64,000 nucleotides of DNA. Origin: Roseicella sp. DB1501. GTDB taxonomy: Bacteria; Pseudomonadota; Alphaproteobacteria; Acetobacterales; Acetobacteraceae. The notes under the pieces were generated by a model. It saw nothing but the letters and a program-made list of their open reading frames with translations, did no database searches and was not told the DNA's origin. The first letter of the stretch is position 1; each line of letters opens with the position of its first letter. The DNA is taken from NCBI RefSeq assembly GCF_013112485.1, contig NZ_JABFHG010000003.1:186001-250000 (forward strand), read 5' to 3'. A program made the translations under genes and the position numbers. Below are positions 42,498 to 56,516 of the stretch, piece by piece.

Positions 42498-43213
42498 CTA
42501 CTCCGCCGGCCGCAGCCACACCGCGATGTCGTGGAAGGCGCCGCCCGCCGGCGCCCACAATGAGTTCACGCCGATCCCTTCGGGGAAGGCGTCGCTGGGC
42601 GCGATGCCCTCCAGCGCCAGCACCCCCTCGAACAGCATCGCCGCCAGGGTCAGCGCGCCGCGGGCATTGCCGATGCGCACCCGCGCCCCGTCGGCGATGC
42701 CGAGCCGCGCCGCATCGCGCGGGTTCACCCGCAGCCGCGGCGCTCCTTCCCGCTTCCGCGAGCCCGGCGTCTCGGTGAAGCTGGTGTTGAGGAAGCTGCG
42801 GGCCGGCGGGGTGATCAGGCGGAAGGGCGCCTCCGGCCCGGCCCATTCCAGCTTCTGCCAATAGCTCGGCAGGCGCGGCATCTCCGCCCCATAGGGGCCG
42901 AGCGCCGCCCAGTCGGGCCGGAAGCGAAAGCGCCCGTCGGGCTGCGGGAATCCGGCGAAATCCGGCCCCGAGGGGATGTCGACCGCGACCGGCAGGAAAC
43001 CCGCCTCGACCGCCGCCGCCCGGGATGGTGCACCCGCTCGGCATAGCGGGCGACCTTCGCGCAGCAGGTGCCGGCCGTGTCGTCGTAGCTGGCCGAGCCG
43101 CGGACGCGGCCGATGCGGGCGGGCGAGAGCCGTTCCACCTCCAGCACGCAGGCGCTCGGGCAATCATGCGGGCAGGCGGTGCGAATCATCGCGGGAGCAA
43201 GGCTGCCATCCAT
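42498..43213 (-). pseudogene. Ends-only remnant of a molybdopterin oxidoreductase
   Basis: The first ~65 residues (from ATG 43213) carry the 4Fe-4S motif CPHDCPSAC and GTCCAKVARYAERVHHP of bis-MGD oxidoreductases. At about 43025 the frame changes, and the next ~180 residues match the C-terminal domain of the same family (SFLNTSFTET, NPRDAARLGIADGARVRI, GVNSLWAPAG, ending at 42498). Some 450 residues with the cofactor domains are missing. A GGGAGA ribosome-binding site remains. It cannot make an enzyme. It is the second gene here reduced to its two ends. Confidence 0.8.
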
Positions 43214-43291
43214 GGCACGTCTCCCGGGGCTTCCCCACATCCTGACGGTCGGGCGAACCCGACGCCATCCCCGAAGGTTGTTGCCACCGCG

Positions 43292-44107
43292 ATGAACGAC
43301 ACCCGTCTCCCCGCCCCCAGCCTGCCCGAGGTTGCCCTGCCCGAGGTGGCCCTGGCCGAGCTCGATGCCGCCGTGGTGGTGCTGGAGGGGACCTCCCTGC
43401 CGGTCCGCCTCGCCTCCCTGGTCGGCGGCACGGTGGAGGCGCTGAAGCGCCGCCTGCCCAGGGGCGCCCAGAGCATGATCGACGGCGCGGTGCGGCGGGC
43501 GCTGGTCGTTGCCCTGCGCACCGCGCTGCGGAGCGGGCCGGAGCGCAACCCGACGCGGCTGTCGGGGGAATGGCTGCATCGCGGGCTGCTCGCCGCCTCG
43601 GGCGCGGCCGGCGGGGCGCTCGGCCTGCCCGGGACGCTGATGGAGCTGCCGGTCTCAACCACCCTGCTGCTGCGCCAGGTGGCGGCGATCGCGGCCGAGG
43701 AAGGGGAGGACCTCTCGGACCCGCTGGTGCAGGCGGAATGCCTGAAAGTCTTCGCCCTCGGCGGCCGCAATCCGGAGGATGACGAGACGGAAAGCGGCTA
43801 TTTCGCACTGCGCCTGGCCCTGGCCGAGGCGGTGAAGAGCGCGGTCGGGCGCGGCGTGGCGCAGTTCCTACCGGGCTTCCTCGGCGCCATCGCCGCCCGC
43901 TTCGGGGTGCCGGTCGCCTTCAAGCTCTCGGCCCAGGCGGCGCCGGTGGTGGGCGCGGCCGGCGGCGTGGCGGTGAACCTGGCTTTCCTCGAGCATTTCC
44001 GCGGAGTCGCCCGGGCGCATTTCACCGTCCGGCGGCTGGAGCGGCGCCACGGCCCGGCCATGGTGCGCGCGGCCTATGAGCGGCTGCGCGAGCGGCCGAT
44101 CGGGTGA
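43292..44107 (+). CDS. EcsC family protein
   Basis: A 271-residue protein of the EcsC family: a helical N-terminus, then ASGAAGGALGLPGTLMELPVSTTLLLRQVAAIA (about 105-135), the glycine-rich amphipathic core, and GGVAVNLAFLEHF near 234. EcsC was named from the Bacillus Ecs ABC operon; its biochemical function is unknown. It stands alone, divergent from the oxidoreductase remnant and convergent with the cyd genes. Confidence 0.85.
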   Translation: MNDTRLPAPSLPEVALPEVALAELDAAVVVLEGTSLPVRLASLVGGTVEALKRRLPRGAQSMIDGAVRRALVVALRTALRSGPERNPTRLSGEWLHRGLLAASGAAGGALGLPGTLMELPVSTTLLLRQVAAIAAEEGEDLSDPLVQAECLKVFALGGRNPEDDETESGYFALRLALAEAVKSAVGRGVAQFLPGFLGAIAARFGVPVAFKLSAQAAPVVGAAGGVAVNLAFLEHFRGVARAHFTVRRLERRHGPAMVRAAYERLRERPIG

Positions 44108-44134
44108 TATCCACGGAGTGGCGGCGCGCCCGGG

Positions 44135-44233
44135 TCAGCCCCGCAGCACTGCCCGGAGCACCAGGGCGACCGCGCCCACCGTGAGCACGCCCGCCGCCCA
44201 GAGGGCGAGGAACCACAGCAGGCGGCGGCCCAT
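44135..44233 (-). CDS. DUF2474 small subunit of cytochrome bd (CydX-like)
   Basis: A 32-residue protein, MGRRLLWFLALWAAGV..., with one transmembrane helix (about 5-27). It matches the DUF2474 family of tiny proteins that follow cyanide-insensitive bd oxidase genes. The ATG lies two bases after the cydB stop, and TGAGG overlapping that stop acts as the ribosome-binding site. It probably stabilises the haems of the CydAB complex, as CydX does. Confidence 0.8.
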   Translation of the reverse strand: MGRRLLWFLALWAAGVLTVGAVALVLRAVLRG

Positions 44234-44235
44234 CC

Positions 44236-45282
44236 TCAGTGGTATCCCTCGCCTGCCTTCACCTTGCCGCGGAACAGCCAGTAGACATAGCCGGTATAGG
44301 CCAGCACCACCGGGATCAGCACCGCCGCCCCGACCAGCAGGAAGAGCTGCGAGTCCCGCGGCGCCGCCGCCTCCCAGATGGTGATGCTCGGCGGCACGAT
44401 GGTTGGCCAGATCGAGATGCCGAGCCCGGTATAGGCGAGGAAGAACAGGCCGAGCGCGCAGGCGAAGGGGATGCCGTCGCGCCAGACCACGCGCCGGTGC
44501 TCGCGGCCGCCGCCCGCCTCGTCGAGGCCGCGGAACAGCCGCCAGGCCAGCACCACCACCAGGATCGGCACCGGCAGGGCCGCCAGGATCGCCGGGAAAT
44601 CGAACCAGCGGTCACGGAAGGCTGGCAGCAGGAAGGGCACCACGGCGCTCACCAGGGCGATGAAGCCGAGGGTCAGCCAGCCGAGCCCGCGCGCCAGGCG
44701 GCGCACCTGCTCCTGCATCTCGCCCTCGGTCTTCCAGACCAGCCAGCAGGCGCCGAGCAGCCCGTAGCCGGCGAGGAGGGCGAGGCCGGTGACGATGGAG
44801 AAGGGCGAGAGCCAGTCCCACCAGCCGCCGGCATAGGCCCGGCCCTCGACTTCGACGCCCTGCACAAGTGCGCCGAGGGCGATGCCCTGGGCCAGCGTCG
44901 CCACGTAGCTGCCGCCGGAGAAGGAGCGGTCCCACCACACCCGCTGCCCCGGCGTCGCGGCGCGGAAGCGCATCTCGAAGGCGACGCCGCGGAAGACGAG
45001 GGCGAGCAGCATGACGATGATCGGCATGTAGATCGCCGGCATGATCGTCGCGTAGGCGAGGGGAAAGACGGCGAAGAGGCCGCCGCCACCGAGGATCAGC
45101 CAGGTCTCGTTGCCGTCCCAGACCGGGGCGACGGTGTTCACCGCGAGGTCGCGGTCCTCCTTCCCGTGGATCCAGGGAAAGAGGATGCCGACACCGAGGT
45201 CGAAGCCGTCCATGCAGACATAGAGGAAGACGGCGGTGGCGATCAGGAAGGCCCAGATCGTGGCGATGGTCTCGGCCGACAT
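44236..45282 (-). CDS. cydB: Cytochrome bd-type quinol oxidase subunit II
   Basis: A 348-residue membrane protein with about nine helices. The N-terminal YVCMDGFDLGVGILFPW and VWDGNETWLILGGGGLFAVFP motifs are diagnostic of CydB/CioB. It pairs with CydA and holds no haem ligands of its own. It starts three bases after cydA, with the DUF2474 subunit downstream. Confidence 0.95.
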   Translation of the reverse strand: MSAETIATIWAFLIATAVFLYVCMDGFDLGVGILFPWIHGKEDRDLAVNTVAPVWDGNETWLILGGGGLFAVFPLAYATIMPAIYMPIIVMLLALVFRGVAFEMRFRAATPGQRVWWDRSFSGGSYVATLAQGIALGALVQGVEVEGRAYAGGWWDWLSPFSIVTGLALLAGYGLLGACWLVWKTEGEMQEQVRRLARGLGWLTLGFIALVSAVVPFLLPAFRDRWFDFPAILAALPVPILVVVLAWRLFRGLDEAGGGREHRRVVWRDGIPFACALGLFFLAYTGLGISIWPTIVPPSITIWEAAAPRDSQLFLLVGAAVLIPVVLAYTGYVYWLFRGKVKAGEGYH

Positions 45283-45285
45283 GGG

Positions 45286-46722
45286 TCACTCCGCCGGCTG
45301 CGGCCGGGCCTCGGCGGCCCGGTCGGGGTTCACCGAGGGCGCGGGCGTGATGCCGGCGCTGCGGATCGGCGGCTCGGATTCGGCGCCGCGCTCCTCCGCC
45401 TCGGGCGGATGGCGGAACAGCCGGAACAGGTACCAGATGCCGGCGCCGAAGACGACGAAGTAGACCACGATGAAGAGGACGAGCGAGGTGGCGACGGCCG
45501 GCAGGGCGATCGGGCTGACGCTCTCGGCCGTGGTGAGATGGCCATAGACGGTATAGGGCTGCCGCCCCGCCTCGGTGGTGATCCAGCCGAAGGTGACGGC
45601 GAGCAGGCCGGAGGGGCCCATCGCCAGCGCCCAGCGCAAGAACCAGTCCCGCTCGTGCAGCGCCCGCTTCCAGCGCAGCCAGAGCGAGACCATGCCGAGC
45701 GCGATCATCAGCACACCGAGCCCGACCATGATGCGGAAGGACCAGAAGACGAGCGGCACGTTGGTCGGCCGCGCCTCCGGCGGGAAGTCCTTCAGCCCGC
45801 GCACCTCGCCATCCCATTCATGGGTCAGGATCAGGCTGCCGAGGCGCGGGATGCCGAGGGCGAGGCGCGTCTCCTGCCGCTCCATGTCGGGCAGGCCGAA
45901 GAGGAGCAGCGGCGCGCCGCGCTGCGTCTCCCAATGGCCCTCCATCGCCGCCACCTTCTGCGGCTGGTAGTGCACCGCCCAGAGACCCTGCATGTCGCCG
46001 AAGACCGCCTGGGCCGGCGCGACGGCGGTGGCCATCCACATCGCCATGCTGAACATCACCCGGGCGCGCGCATTCGCCCGGTCGCGCAGCAGGTGGAAGG
46101 CGCCCACCGCGCCCACGATCATCGCCGTGGTCAGATAGGCGCCGGTGATGGTGTGGAGGTAGCGGAAGGGGAAGGAGGGATTGAAGACGATCTCCCACCA
46201 GTCGTCGGGCAGGAAGCGGCCCTCCGGCGAGAGCACGTAGCCCGCCGGCGTCTGCATCCAGGAATTGGCCGCGAGGATCCAGAAGCCCGAGATCAGCGTA
46301 CCAATGGCGACCAGGCAGGTGGCGGCGAAATGCAGCCCGCGCCCGACGCGTCCGAGACCGAAGAGCATGACGCCGAGGAAGCCGGCTTCCAGGAAGAAGG
46401 CCGTCAGCACTTCATAGCCGAGCAAGGGCCCAAGCACCGGGCCGGTGCGGTCGGAGAAGACCGACCAGTTGGTGCCGAACTGGTAGGAGAGGACGATGCC
46501 GGAGACGACGCCCATGGCGAAGTTCACGGCGAAGACCTTCAGCCAGTAGCGGAACAGGTCGAGATAGAGGGCCCGCCCGGTCCAGATCCACAGCCCCTCC
46601 AGCACCGCGAGATAGCTGGCGAGGCCGATGGTGAAGGCCGGGAAGAGGAAGTGGAAAGTGACGGTGAAAGCGAACTGGAAGCGCGCAAGATCGAGCGCGG
46701 TGGGGAAGACGTCCCAAAGCAT
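45286..46722 (-). CDS. cydA: Cytochrome bd-type quinol oxidase subunit I (CIO type)
   Basis: A 478-residue subunit carrying the haems. The b595 ligand is in FHFLFPAFTIG, and the quinol region is GWITTEAGRQPYTVYG. The Q-loop after this is short, marking the cyanide-insensitive CioA type rather than the long-loop E. coli type. It reduces O2 to water with ubiquinol without pumping protons. The ATG at 46722 is preceded by an in-frame TTG that is unlikely to be used; AGGGGC is the probable ribosome-binding site. Confidence 0.95.
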   Translation of the reverse strand: MLWDVFPTALDLARFQFAFTVTFHFLFPAFTIGLASYLAVLEGLWIWTGRALYLDLFRYWLKVFAVNFAMGVVSGIVLSYQFGTNWSVFSDRTGPVLGPLLGYEVLTAFFLEAGFLGVMLFGLGRVGRGLHFAATCLVAIGTLISGFWILAANSWMQTPAGYVLSPEGRFLPDDWWEIVFNPSFPFRYLHTITGAYLTTAMIVGAVGAFHLLRDRANARARVMFSMAMWMATAVAPAQAVFGDMQGLWAVHYQPQKVAAMEGHWETQRGAPLLLFGLPDMERQETRLALGIPRLGSLILTHEWDGEVRGLKDFPPEARPTNVPLVFWSFRIMVGLGVLMIALGMVSLWLRWKRALHERDWFLRWALAMGPSGLLAVTFGWITTEAGRQPYTVYGHLTTAESVSPIALPAVATSLVLFIVVYFVVFGAGIWYLFRLFRHPPEAEERGAESEPPIRSAGITPAPSVNPDRAAEARPQPAE

Positions 46723-46828
46723 CAAACCAAGCCCCTCGGCTATGCGAGGTTAGTCGTGCCGGGTCGCCAGCGTTCCGCCCGCCGATCCCGCGTTCCCGTC
46801 ACGAAGGCGGGAGCGGGAGACCGCGTAA

Positions 46829-47095
46829 TCAGGCGACGGCGCGCAACGGCGCCGGCAGCTCGGTCTGCACCGCATGCACGCCGACCACCTGGCCGAGATT
46901 GCCGGCGACGAGATGCACCATTTCGGCCGGCATGGCGTGCAGGACCAACTCGGCCCGCATCAACTCGCCCTCACGTTCCACATGGAACATGTCGGCGACG
47001 AGATCGCGCTTGGCGAGAGGCTGCAGGAGACGCGGCAGGAGGCCGGGGGAAACATCGGCCGTGACATGGAATCGGGCTGCGACGAGGTCGGACAT
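46829..47095 (-). CDS. Small ACT-like domain protein
   Basis: An 88-residue protein with the beta-alpha-beta-beta-alpha-beta order of an ACT domain: ARFHVTADVSPGLLPRLLQPLAKRDLV at the start, then MRAELVLHAMPAEMVHLVAGNLGQVVGVHAVQTEL. It resembles the small regulatory subunit of acetolactate synthase (IlvM type), but no ilvB or ilvG is near. GGAG lies before the ATG. It is probably a stand-alone ligand sensor; ligand and partner are unknown. Confidence 0.65.
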   Translation of the reverse strand: MSDLVAARFHVTADVSPGLLPRLLQPLAKRDLVADMFHVEREGELMRAELVLHAMPAEMVHLVAGNLGQVVGVHAVQTELPAPLRAVA

Positions 47096-47353
47096 CGGAG
47101 TGGCTCCGAGATGAGGCGCGAAGGGAGGGAGGCGAACCCGGCTGCATGACGCGCCGCCCTCCGGGCAACGCGGCTCAGGCGGCCGGGCCAGTAATTCGCG
47201 CGGTACGCGGTCCGATCATCGACATGCCCTTACCCTAGCCCCGCGAGGGGGGCGCAGTCCAGCTTGCGGGGTCAACAAGCGCGTGTCGTAGCGAACACGC
47301 AACGGCGAGTTTGCCCTGGCGCCAGCGCCGGCGACAGCCCGGCTTCGCCTGCC

Positions 47354-48145
47354 CTAACCGATCTGCACCAGCCGCCCGCCATCGACCGGCAGCGCTACCC
47401 CGGTGATGAAGCCCGCCTCGTCCGAGGCCAGGAAGAGCGCGGCATTCGCCACGTCCCAGGCAGTGCCCATCTTGCGCCGCAGCGGCACCTTGGCGTCGCG
47501 CTCGGCCGCCACCTCGGCGCGGCTCTTGCCGGTGTGGCGGACGCGGGTATCCACCGCCATCGGCGTATCCATCAGCCCGGGCAGAATGGTGTTGCAGCGG
47601 ATGCCGTGCGGGGCGTTCTGGTTCGCCACCTGCTCGGTGAAGGCGATCATCGCTGCCTTGGTCGTCTTGTAGGCGACATAAGGATAGCTCTCGACGGCCG
47701 CGGCGGAGGAGATGGAGAGGATCACCCCCTCCCGCTGCTGCCGCATCACCGGCAGCGCATGCTTCACCGCCATGACGAAGCCGCGGAGGTTCACCGCGGT
47801 GACGCGGTCGAAGGCCTCCTCGGTGATCTCGGTCGGCGGCGCATCGCCGCCCGCGAGCGACATGCCGACATTGTAGTGCAGGATGTCGAGCCGGCCCCAG
47901 CGCCGCACCGCCTCGGCGATGGCGGCGGCGAGGCTCGCCTCGCGCATCGCATCGGCCTCGATGGCGACGGCGCCGTTGCCGGCCTGCCGCGCCGTCTCCT
48001 CGGCCGAGGCGAGGTCACGGTCGGCGCAAAGCACCAGCGCGCCTTCCTGCGCGAAGCGGATGGCGGTGGCGCGGCCGTTGCCCGTGCCCTCGCCGGGACT
48101 CTGCCCAGCGCCGATGATGATGGCCGTCTTGTCCTTGAGCCGCAT
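47354..48145 (-). CDS. SDR family NAD(P)-dependent oxidoreductase
   Basis: A 263-residue short-chain dehydrogenase. The cofactor loop is stretched (IGAGQSPGEGTGNGRATA) compared with the usual TGxxxGIG. The NNAG motif is replaced by YNVG, catalytic Ser is in SISSAAA and YxxxK is YKTTK. The changed loop and YNVG mark a divergent subgroup. It stands alone, and its substrate is unknown. Confidence 0.87.
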   Translation of the reverse strand: MRLKDKTAIIIGAGQSPGEGTGNGRATAIRFAQEGALVLCADRDLASAEETARQAGNGAVAIEADAMREASLAAAIAEAVRRWGRLDILHYNVGMSLAGGDAPPTEITEEAFDRVTAVNLRGFVMAVKHALPVMRQQREGVILSISSAAAVESYPYVAYKTTKAAMIAFTEQVANQNAPHGIRCNTILPGLMDTPMAVDTRVRHTGKSRAEVAAERDAKVPLRRKMGTAWDVANAALFLASDEAGFITGVALPVDGGRLVQIG

Positions 48146-48235
48146 GCGACGTTCCCCTCGGTCCGCCGCATGCTGCCCGCCCTGGCCGCACCGGTCCAGG
48201 GGACGATCCTCGGCTCGGAGGACCTTGTCCGGGGC

Positions 48236-48266
48236 TCCCGCGAAGCCGCGCAGCGGTTTCGCGGGA
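48236..48266. terminator. 31-bp hairpin shared with 56850-56880, copy A
   Basis: TCCCGCGAA (48236-48244) pairs perfectly with TTCGCGGGA (48258-48266), with an inner CCGC/GCGG stem in the loop. It lies five bases beyond the stop of the 94-residue gene. The same structure with the same spacing occurs after the sulfatase gene, and the similarity runs into the last codons of both genes. Confidence 0.7.
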
Positions 48267-48271
48267 AAGCG

Positions 48272-48556
48272 TCAAAACTCCCGCGGCGGGCGCGGGCGGC
48301 GCGGCGTCCGCGGACCGTTGCCGAACTGGTCCTGCTGGTGCGTCGGGACGCGGCGCTCGCGCGGCGGCGGCGGCGGCGCGGCGAGATCGGCCTCGAGCTC
48401 GCGGATCTTGCCGGCGATGGAGGTGCGCAGCTCCGGCGAGGTATGCGGCTTCAGCGTCCGGATCGTCTCCTTCAGCTCGGCGAGGAGGCGCACCTTCTCC
48501 TCCCGCGTGCGCTTCAGCGGACGGTTGTCGGAGAACTGGCCTTCAAAGGAACGCAT
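48272..48556 (-). CDS. Hypothetical coiled-coil protein (94 aa)
   Basis: A 94-residue soluble protein. Residues 1-65 form charged helices (REEKVRLLAELKETIRTLK, SIAGKIRELEADLA), and the remainder is Pro/Arg-rich (PPPPPRERR). It has no family I recognise. GGGGAGAAAG before the ATG is a strong ribosome-binding site. It ends PPREF-stop; the last three codons belong to the repeat that also forms the end of the sulfatase gene. Confidence 0.6.
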   Translation of the reverse strand: MRSFEGQFSDNRPLKRTREEKVRLLAELKETIRTLKPHTSPELRTSIAGKIRELEADLAAPPPPPRERRVPTHQQDQFGNGPRTPRRPRPPREF

Positions 48557-48850
48557 GTGACTTTCTCCCCGGGCGGGCGGCGCCTCCTCGGGCCCCGAAC
48601 CCTTTTGCAGGAATGATAGCAAATGCAGCGGCGAGCACCGCAGAAATACGGATCGTCGGCTATCTGTGGGACGCGGCGACCGCGCGCTGAAACACCGCCC
48701 CGTGGCGGGGCGACGCTGCATCTTGGGTGGAAAACAACGCCAGACCGTTGACGGATGCGGAGATGGCCCCGCTGGCGAGGCAGGCGGGAGCCGGCGCCAC
48801 CCCCTATGGCACTCCTGGGAAGAGGCCCTTCGGGGCGGCGCCGCTCCGGC

Positions 48851-50122
48851 TCAGATGTCGAGCATCAGCCGGCGCGGATCCTCGATGCTCTCCTTCACCC
48901 GGACAAGGAAGCTGACCGCCTCCTTGCCATCGACGATGCGGTGATCGTAGGAGAGAGCGATGTACATCATCGGGCGGATCTCGATCTTGCCGCCCACCAC
49001 CATCGGGCGCTCCTGGATCTTGTGCATGCCCAGGATGCCGGACTGCGGCGGGTTCAGGATCGGCGTGCTCATCAGGCTGCCGTAGATGCCGCCATTGGTG
49101 ATGGTGAAGCTGCCACCGGCCAACTCCTCGAGCTTGAGCTGGCCGTCGCGGGCGCGCTTGCCGAAGCCGCCGATCGCCTTCTCGATCTCGGCGAAGCCCA
49201 TCCGGTCGGCATTGCGCAGCACCGGCACGACCAAGCCGTTCGGCCCGCCGACCGCGATGCCCATATGCACGAAGTGCTTGTAGATGATCTGGTCGCCCTC
49301 GATCTCGGCATTGACCGCCGGGAACTCCTTCAGCGCGGCGACGCAAGCCTTCACGAAGAAGGACATGAAGCCGAGGCGCACGCCGTGCCGCTTCTCGAAC
49401 ACGTCGCGGTACTCGGTGCGGAGCGCCATCGCCGCGCCCATGTCCACCTCGTTGAAGGTGGTGAGCATGGCGGCGTTGTTCTGCGCCTCCTTCAGCCGGC
49501 GGGCGATGGTGACGCGCAGCCGCGTCATCTTCACCCGCTCCTCGCCCTCCTCGAGCGCGCGCTGCGTCGCCGGCTTGGCGGCGGCGGCCGGGGCCGTGGC
49601 GGGGCGCGAGAGGAAGTCGAGCACGTCGCCCTTGGCGATGCGGCCGTCCTTGGCGCTGCCCTCGCCGATCTGCTCGGCGCCGACGCCGCGCTCGGCCATC
49701 AGCTTGGCAGCGGCGGGCAGCGGCGCATGACCGCCCCCTGGGCCGCCCGCTGGCGCGCCGGGCACCGCGACCGGGCCCTGCGGCTGGCGCGGCTGCTCCA
49801 CCTTGGGCTGCGCCGCGGCGGCCGGGGCAGGGACGGGCTCGGCCTTCTGCGGCCTGGCGGCCGGGGCCGGCGCGGCGGCGGCACCGCCGGCGGCGATGCT
49901 GCCGAGCACCGCGCCCGGCTCCACCTCGGCGCCCTCATCGGCGGCGATGGATTCGATGACGCCGGCAGCGGGGGCGTTGACCTCCACCGTCACCTTGTCG
50001 GTCTCGAGCTCCACCAGCGGCTCGTCCGCCTTCACGGCCTCGCCGGCCTTCTTCAGCCAGCGCGCGACGGTCGCGGTACTGACGCTTTCGCCCAGGGTGG
50101 GCACGAGGATTTCGGTCGCCAT
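48851..50122 (-). CDS. sucB: 2-oxoglutarate dehydrogenase E2 (dihydrolipoyl succinyltransferase)
   Basis: A 423-residue E2 core. The lipoyl domain (1-77) has the modified lysine in ETDKVTVEV. An Ala/Pro linker (80-140) and the peripheral subunit-binding segment [22 protein letters not shown] follow. The catalytic domain ends with SYDHRIVDG, the HxxxDG active site. It follows sucA by 77 bases. The lpd gene that often follows is absent; 48557-48850 holds no convincing gene. Confidence 0.95.
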   Translation of the reverse strand: MATEILVPTLGESVSTATVARWLKKAGEAVKADEPLVELETDKVTVEVNAPAAGVIESIAADEGAEVEPGAVLGSIAAGGAAAAPAPAARPQKAEPVPAPAAAAQPKVEQPRQPQGPVAVPGAPAGGPGGGHAPLPAAAKLMAERGVGAEQIGEGSAKDGRIAKGDVLDFLSRPATAPAAAAKPATQRALEEGEERVKMTRLRVTIARRLKEAQNNAAMLTTFNEVDMGAAMALRTEYRDVFEKRHGVRLGFMSFFVKACVAALKEFPAVNAEIEGDQIIYKHFVHMGIAVGGPNGLVVPVLRNADRMGFAEIEKAIGGFGKRARDGQLKLEELAGGSFTITNGGIYGSLMSTPILNPPQSGILGMHKIQERPMVVGGKIEIRPMMYIALSYDHRIVDGKEAVSFLVRVKESIEDPRRLMLDI

Positions 50123-50199
50123 CGTCCTTATCGCCTTCCTGCGAGGTGTCGGTGATCCGGCAGCGCGGGCCCGGGCCATGCATGGCCCGGGCCGGGCCG

Positions 50200-53067
<2,868 letters not shown>

Positions 53068-53284
53068 GTCTATCTCCGTGCCGGCCGCCCATCAGGGGCC
53101 GGCGGCAACCTTCAGGTCTGTGCGCAGGAACGCGCGGTCCCGGCGGGACCGGGCCGCGCGCCGCATAACATAGTCATTGTGGCGATGCTGCGGCAGGTCC
53201 GGCAGCGATTCCGGACCCTTCCGCATGGCAGCCGCGCCTTTTTCGCCGCCCCGAGGCGGCCGGCGCGATCGCCGGCGGCGGAAC

Positions 53285-54169
53285 TCAGCCCTTCAGCGCC
53301 TTCACCATGGTCGAGCCGAGCGCCGCCGGGCTCTCCGCCACATGGATCCCGGCCGAGCGCATCGCCTCCATCTTCGCCGCCGCCGTGTCCTTGCCACCGG
53401 AGATGACGGCGCCGGCATGGCCCATGCGGCGGCCGGGCGGGGCGGTCGCGCCGGCGATGAAGCCGACGACCGGCTTCGCCCGGGCGCCCTTGTTCTCCCG
53501 GCCGAGGAACTCCGCCGCCTCGATCTCCGACTGGCCGCCGATCTCGCCGATCATGACGATCGACTTCGTTTCGTCATCGGCCAGGAACATCTCCAGCACC
53601 TCGACGAAATCGGTGCCCTTCACCGGGTCGCCGCCGATGCCGACGCAGGTGGACTGGCCGAGCCCGGCCGCCGTGGTCTGCGCCACCGCCTCATAGGTCA
53701 GCGTCCCGGAGCGGGAGACGATGCCGACCGAGCCGCGCCGGTGGATGTGGCCCGGCATGATGCCGATCTTGCAGGCATCGGGGGTGATGACACCGGGACA
53801 GTTCGGCCCGATCAACCGGGTGCTCGAGCCCGACAGCGCCCGCTTCACCCGCACCATGTCCAGCACCGGGATGCCCTCGGTGATGCAGATGACGAGCGGG
53901 ATCCCGGCATCGATCGCCTCCAGGATCGCATCCGCGGCGAAGGGCGGCGGCACGTAGATCACGGAGGCATCGGCGCCGGTCTTCGCCGCGCAGTCGGCCA
54001 CCGTGTCGAAGACCGGCAGGCCGATATGGGTGGTGCCGCCCTTGCCGGGGGTGACGCCGCCGACATACTTGCTGCCGTAGGCGATGCCCTGCTCGGCGTG
54101 GAAGGTCCCCTGGGCGCCGGTGAAGCCCTGGGTCATGACCCGGGTGTTCTCGTCGACGAGGATTGCCAT
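53285..54169 (-). CDS. sucD: Succinyl-CoA synthetase alpha subunit
   Basis: A 294-residue subunit with the CoA-binding Rossmann domain ([15 protein letters not shown] near 12) and the phosphorylated histidine in [12 protein letters not shown] near 248. It forms the active complex with SucC, whose stop lies three bases upstream. It makes ATP or GTP from succinyl-CoA. Confidence 0.97.
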   Translation of the reverse strand: MAILVDENTRVMTQGFTGAQGTFHAEQGIAYGSKYVGGVTPGKGGTTHIGLPVFDTVADCAAKTGADASVIYVPPPFAADAILEAIDAGIPLVICITEGIPVLDMVRVKRALSGSSTRLIGPNCPGVITPDACKIGIMPGHIHRRGSVGIVSRSGTLTYEAVAQTTAAGLGQSTCVGIGGDPVKGTDFVEVLEMFLADDETKSIVMIGEIGGQSEIEAAEFLGRENKGARAKPVVGFIAGATAPPGRRMGHAGAVISGGKDTAAAKMEAMRSAGIHVAESPAALGSTMVKALKG

Positions 54170-54172
54170 GGC

Positions 54173-55369
54173 TCAGGCCGCCTTCTTCACCGCGTTGACC
54201 ACCTTCTCGGCGGCATCGGCCAGGTTGTCGGCGGGGATGATGGCCAGCCCACTCTCGGCCAGGATCTGCTTGCCCCGCTCGACATTCGTGCCCTCCAGCC
54301 GCACCACCAGCGGCACGGAGAGGGAGAGGTTCTTGCTCGCCGCCACGATGCCGGAGGCGATCATGTCGCACTTGGCGATGCCGCCGAAGATGTTGACCAG
54401 GATCGCCTTCACGTTGGCGTCCGAGGTGATGATGCGGAAGGCCTCCGTCACCCGCTCGGCCGTCGCGGTGCCGCCGACATCGAGGAAGTTCGCCGGCGAG
54501 GAGCCGTAGAGCTTGATGATGTCCATCGTCGCCATGGCGAGGCCGGCGCCGTTCACCATGCAGCCGATCTCGCCGTCGAGCGCGACGTAGTTCAGGTCGT
54601 TCCTGACCGCGTCCAGCTCCTTCGGGTCCATCTCGCTGTCGTCGCGCAGCGCCTCGAGGTCCTTGTGGCGGAACAGGGCGTTGTCGTCGAAGGCGACCTT
54701 GGCGTCGAGCGCCACGATCTCGCCGGCGCCGGTGACGACCAGCGGGTTGATCTCGACGATGGCGCAGTCGAGGTCCTGCACCGCCTTGTAGAGGGCAGTC
54801 ACGAATTTCGTGAAGCTCGCCACCTGCTTGCCCTCGAGGCCGAGGCCGAAGGCGAGCTTGCGGGCATGGAAGCCGGAGATGCCCGAGGCCGGGTCGACGG
54901 CGACCTTCAGGATCTTCTCGGGATGGTGCTCGGCGACCTCCTCGATCTCCATCCCGCCCTCGGTCGAGGCCATGATGGTCAGGCGGGAGGTGGCGCGGTC
55001 GACCAGCAGGCCGAGATAGAGCTCGCGCCTGATGTCGCAGCCGGCCTCGACATAGACGCGGGAGACCAGCTTGCCCTGCGGCCCGGTCTGCTTGGTCACC
55101 AGGGTGTGGCCGATCATGGCGGCGGCGGCGGCCTTCGCCTCCTCGGCCGATTTCACCACGCGGACGCCGCCCTTGCCCTGCGGGTCGTCCTGGAAGCGGC
55201 CGGCGCCGCGGCCACCGGCATGGATCTGCGACTTCACCACATAGACCGGCCCGGGCAGCTTCGCCGCCGCCGCGGCGGCCTCCTCCGGGGTCCAGGCCAC
55301 ATGGCCGTCGAGCACGGCGACGCCGTAGCGGCGCAGCAGCTCTTTCGCCTGGTACTCGTGGATGTTCAT
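54173..55369 (-). CDS. sucC: Succinyl-CoA synthetase beta subunit
   Basis: A 398-residue ATP-grasp subunit. [17 protein letters not shown] at the start and [14 protein letters not shown] for nucleotide binding; the C-terminal half has [21 protein letters not shown] and [11 protein letters not shown]. It is cotranscribed with sucD. The 91-base gap to mdh contains a GC-rich stem but no gene. Confidence 0.97.
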   Translation of the reverse strand: MNIHEYQAKELLRRYGVAVLDGHVAWTPEEAAAAAAKLPGPVYVVKSQIHAGGRGAGRFQDDPQGKGGVRVVKSAEEAKAAAAAMIGHTLVTKQTGPQGKLVSRVYVEAGCDIRRELYLGLLVDRATSRLTIMASTEGGMEIEEVAEHHPEKILKVAVDPASGISGFHARKLAFGLGLEGKQVASFTKFVTALYKAVQDLDCAIVEINPLVVTGAGEIVALDAKVAFDDNALFRHKDLEALRDDSEMDPKELDAVRNDLNYVALDGEIGCMVNGAGLAMATMDIIKLYGSSPANFLDVGGTATAERVTEAFRIITSDANVKAILVNIFGGIAKCDMIASGIVAASKNLSLSVPLVVRLEGTNVERGKQILAESGLAIIPADNLADAAEKVVNAVKKAA

Positions 55370-55460
55370 CCGCTGACCCTCATGGGCTGCTGGCCGGTTC
55401 CGGCCGAACGGGACGGGCCGGGAGCGGGTCCCGGCCCCTGGCCTCGAAGGCTGAAGCGCC

Positions 55461-56516
<1,056 letters not shown>

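Noticed and set aside
48727-48915. Small plus-strand frame before the sucB end (62 aa)
   Set aside because: It runs into the 3' end of sucB on the other strand and has no good ribosome-binding site; composition changes midway.
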